Part shown: piece after piece, positions 5,292 through 5,723 of the stretch
How the letters are laid out: the number at the start of each line of letters is the position of its first letter
Numbering within the stretch: the first letter of the stretch is position 1
Assembly (NCBI GenBank): GCA_035604635.1
Contig: DATNIC010000168.1
Coordinates: forward strand, 1 to 5,723
Direction of reading: 5' to 3'
Source of the DNA: DATNIC01 sp035604635
GTDB taxonomy: Bacteria; Vulcanimicrobiota; Vulcanimicrobiia; Vulcanimicrobiales; Vulcanimicrobiaceae
DNA: 5,723 bases
The notes under the pieces: model-generated
Told to the model about the DNA's origin: nothing
Seen by the model: the letters and a program-made list of their open reading frames with translations, nothing else
Database searches by the model: none
Made by a program: the position numbers and the translations under genes

Positions 5292-5723
5292 GGGCTTCGT
5301 AATAATCCCAGGCGCGGCCGGCCATCGCTTCCTGCGCTTCGCGCGAAATGGAGTGCTGCGGCGTCGCCCACGCGGCGAGCGCCTCGTCACTCCAGAGCTC
5401 GATCTCATCGCCGTGCGCAAGCAGCTCATTCAGAACGTCGGCGTTCTGCTTCAGCGTAATCGCTTTCAGCACGGTACCGGTTACGCTGCCGGTCGCTATC
5501 ACGTCTCCATGACCGCGCAACAGCACGGCGGATTCGTTCGAAAGCACGCGCGCGACGGCGTCACCGCGTTGCCGCGACGTGACCAAACCACCCTCGCGAT
5601 AGACGGGGACCCCGCTTTGCCATTCCGGCGCACTCGAGGTGAGCAAGCCGCGCAGCTTTCGTTTGGAGAGGCTGAAGATCCGCGAGAGGCGGCTGTGCGA
5701 GTGCACCACGCTGTGGACGTCGG
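5275..5723 (-). CDS. Class II aldolase/adducin-family protein (N-terminus outside window)
   Basis: The last 148 residues of a metal-dependent class II aldolase-fold enzyme. The frame is open to the window edge, and the first visible residues, DVHSVVHSHS, hold the family's metal-binding His-x-His, so the gene begins well outside and the internal GTG at 5709 is not a start. The third metal ligand is in LLRGHGDVIATGS (His of GHG). The C-terminus with RAWDYYEARV is common in the aldolase/decarboxylase-type members. The family cleaves sugar phosphates (fuculose-, ribulose-phosphate) or decarboxylates aromatic acids such as 3,4-dihydroxyphthalate, usually using Zn or Mn. With receptor genes and a hydratase-aldolase nearby, the decarboxylase type is the more attractive reading, but the catalytic Glu region is off the window and this cannot be decided. 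It ends 17 nt inside the following receptor gene. Confidence 0.87.
   Translation of the reverse strand, partial: DVHSVVHSHSRLSRIFSLSKRKLRGLLTSSAPEWQSGVPVYREGGLVTSRQRGDAVARVLSNESAVLLRGHGDVIATGSVTGTVLKAITLKQNADVLNELLAHGDEIELWSDEALAAWATPQHSISREAQEAMAGRAWDYYEARVRTR

Noticed and set aside
5292..5429. Upstream extension of the minus-strand receptor to 5429
   Set aside because: The extra 46 residues are arginine-rich and come from the coding region of the class II aldolase gene in another frame.

Overview
The window is a gene-dense, GC-rich (roughly 60% by eye) stretch of bacterial DNA. It has seven protein genes and only two tiny intergenic gaps (10 bp and 7 bp). I see no RNA genes, mobile elements, CRISPR arrays or phage genes. 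The three substrate-binding proteins with export signals have Sec- or Tat-like signal peptides and no convincing lipobox, which fits a diderm (Gram-negative type) bacterium with a periplasm. No gene fixes the lineage. An environmental proteobacterium or a high-GC uncultured phylum would both fit, and I do not claim one.

Layout. (1) At the left edge, on the minus strand, is the N-terminal part of an exported NMT1/TauA-type substrate-binding protein (1-546). (2) A plus-strand block of four tightly coupled genes (557-4330) follows: an NMT1-fold protein without a signal peptide; an exported LivJ-type binding protein; a DapA-superfamily enzyme resembling hydratase-aldolases such as NahE/PhdJ; and a haem-oxygenase-like diiron oxidase (HDO) with a full metal-ligand set. 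Junctions are 4 nt, 4 nt and 1 nt overlaps, so this is almost certainly one operon. (3) Convergent to it, on the minus strand, are a second exported NMT1-type binding protein (4338-5291) and, upstream of that, the C-terminal part of a class II aldolase/adducin-family protein (5275-5723), overlapping by 17 nt.

How they may work together (inference). The many solute receptors next to a hydratase-aldolase, a diiron oxidase and a class II aldolase-type enzyme suggest a catabolic locus for a small organic acid. The hydratase-aldolase points to an arylidene-pyruvate type compound that would be split to an aldehyde and pyruvate. Class II aldolase-fold enzymes include dihydroxyphthalate decarboxylases, so an aromatic-acid pathway is a reasonable first hypothesis. 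No permease or ATPase gene is in the window, so the transport partners lie elsewhere or the binding proteins are orphans.

Most interesting points: the pairing of a hydratase-aldolase with an HDO oxidase in one operon; the signal-less binding-protein fold that heads this operon and could be an enzyme or cytoplasmic sensor; and the odd start of that gene, where a sigma70-like promoter overlaps the divergent start codon and a possible 1-nt frameshift sits in an A run.
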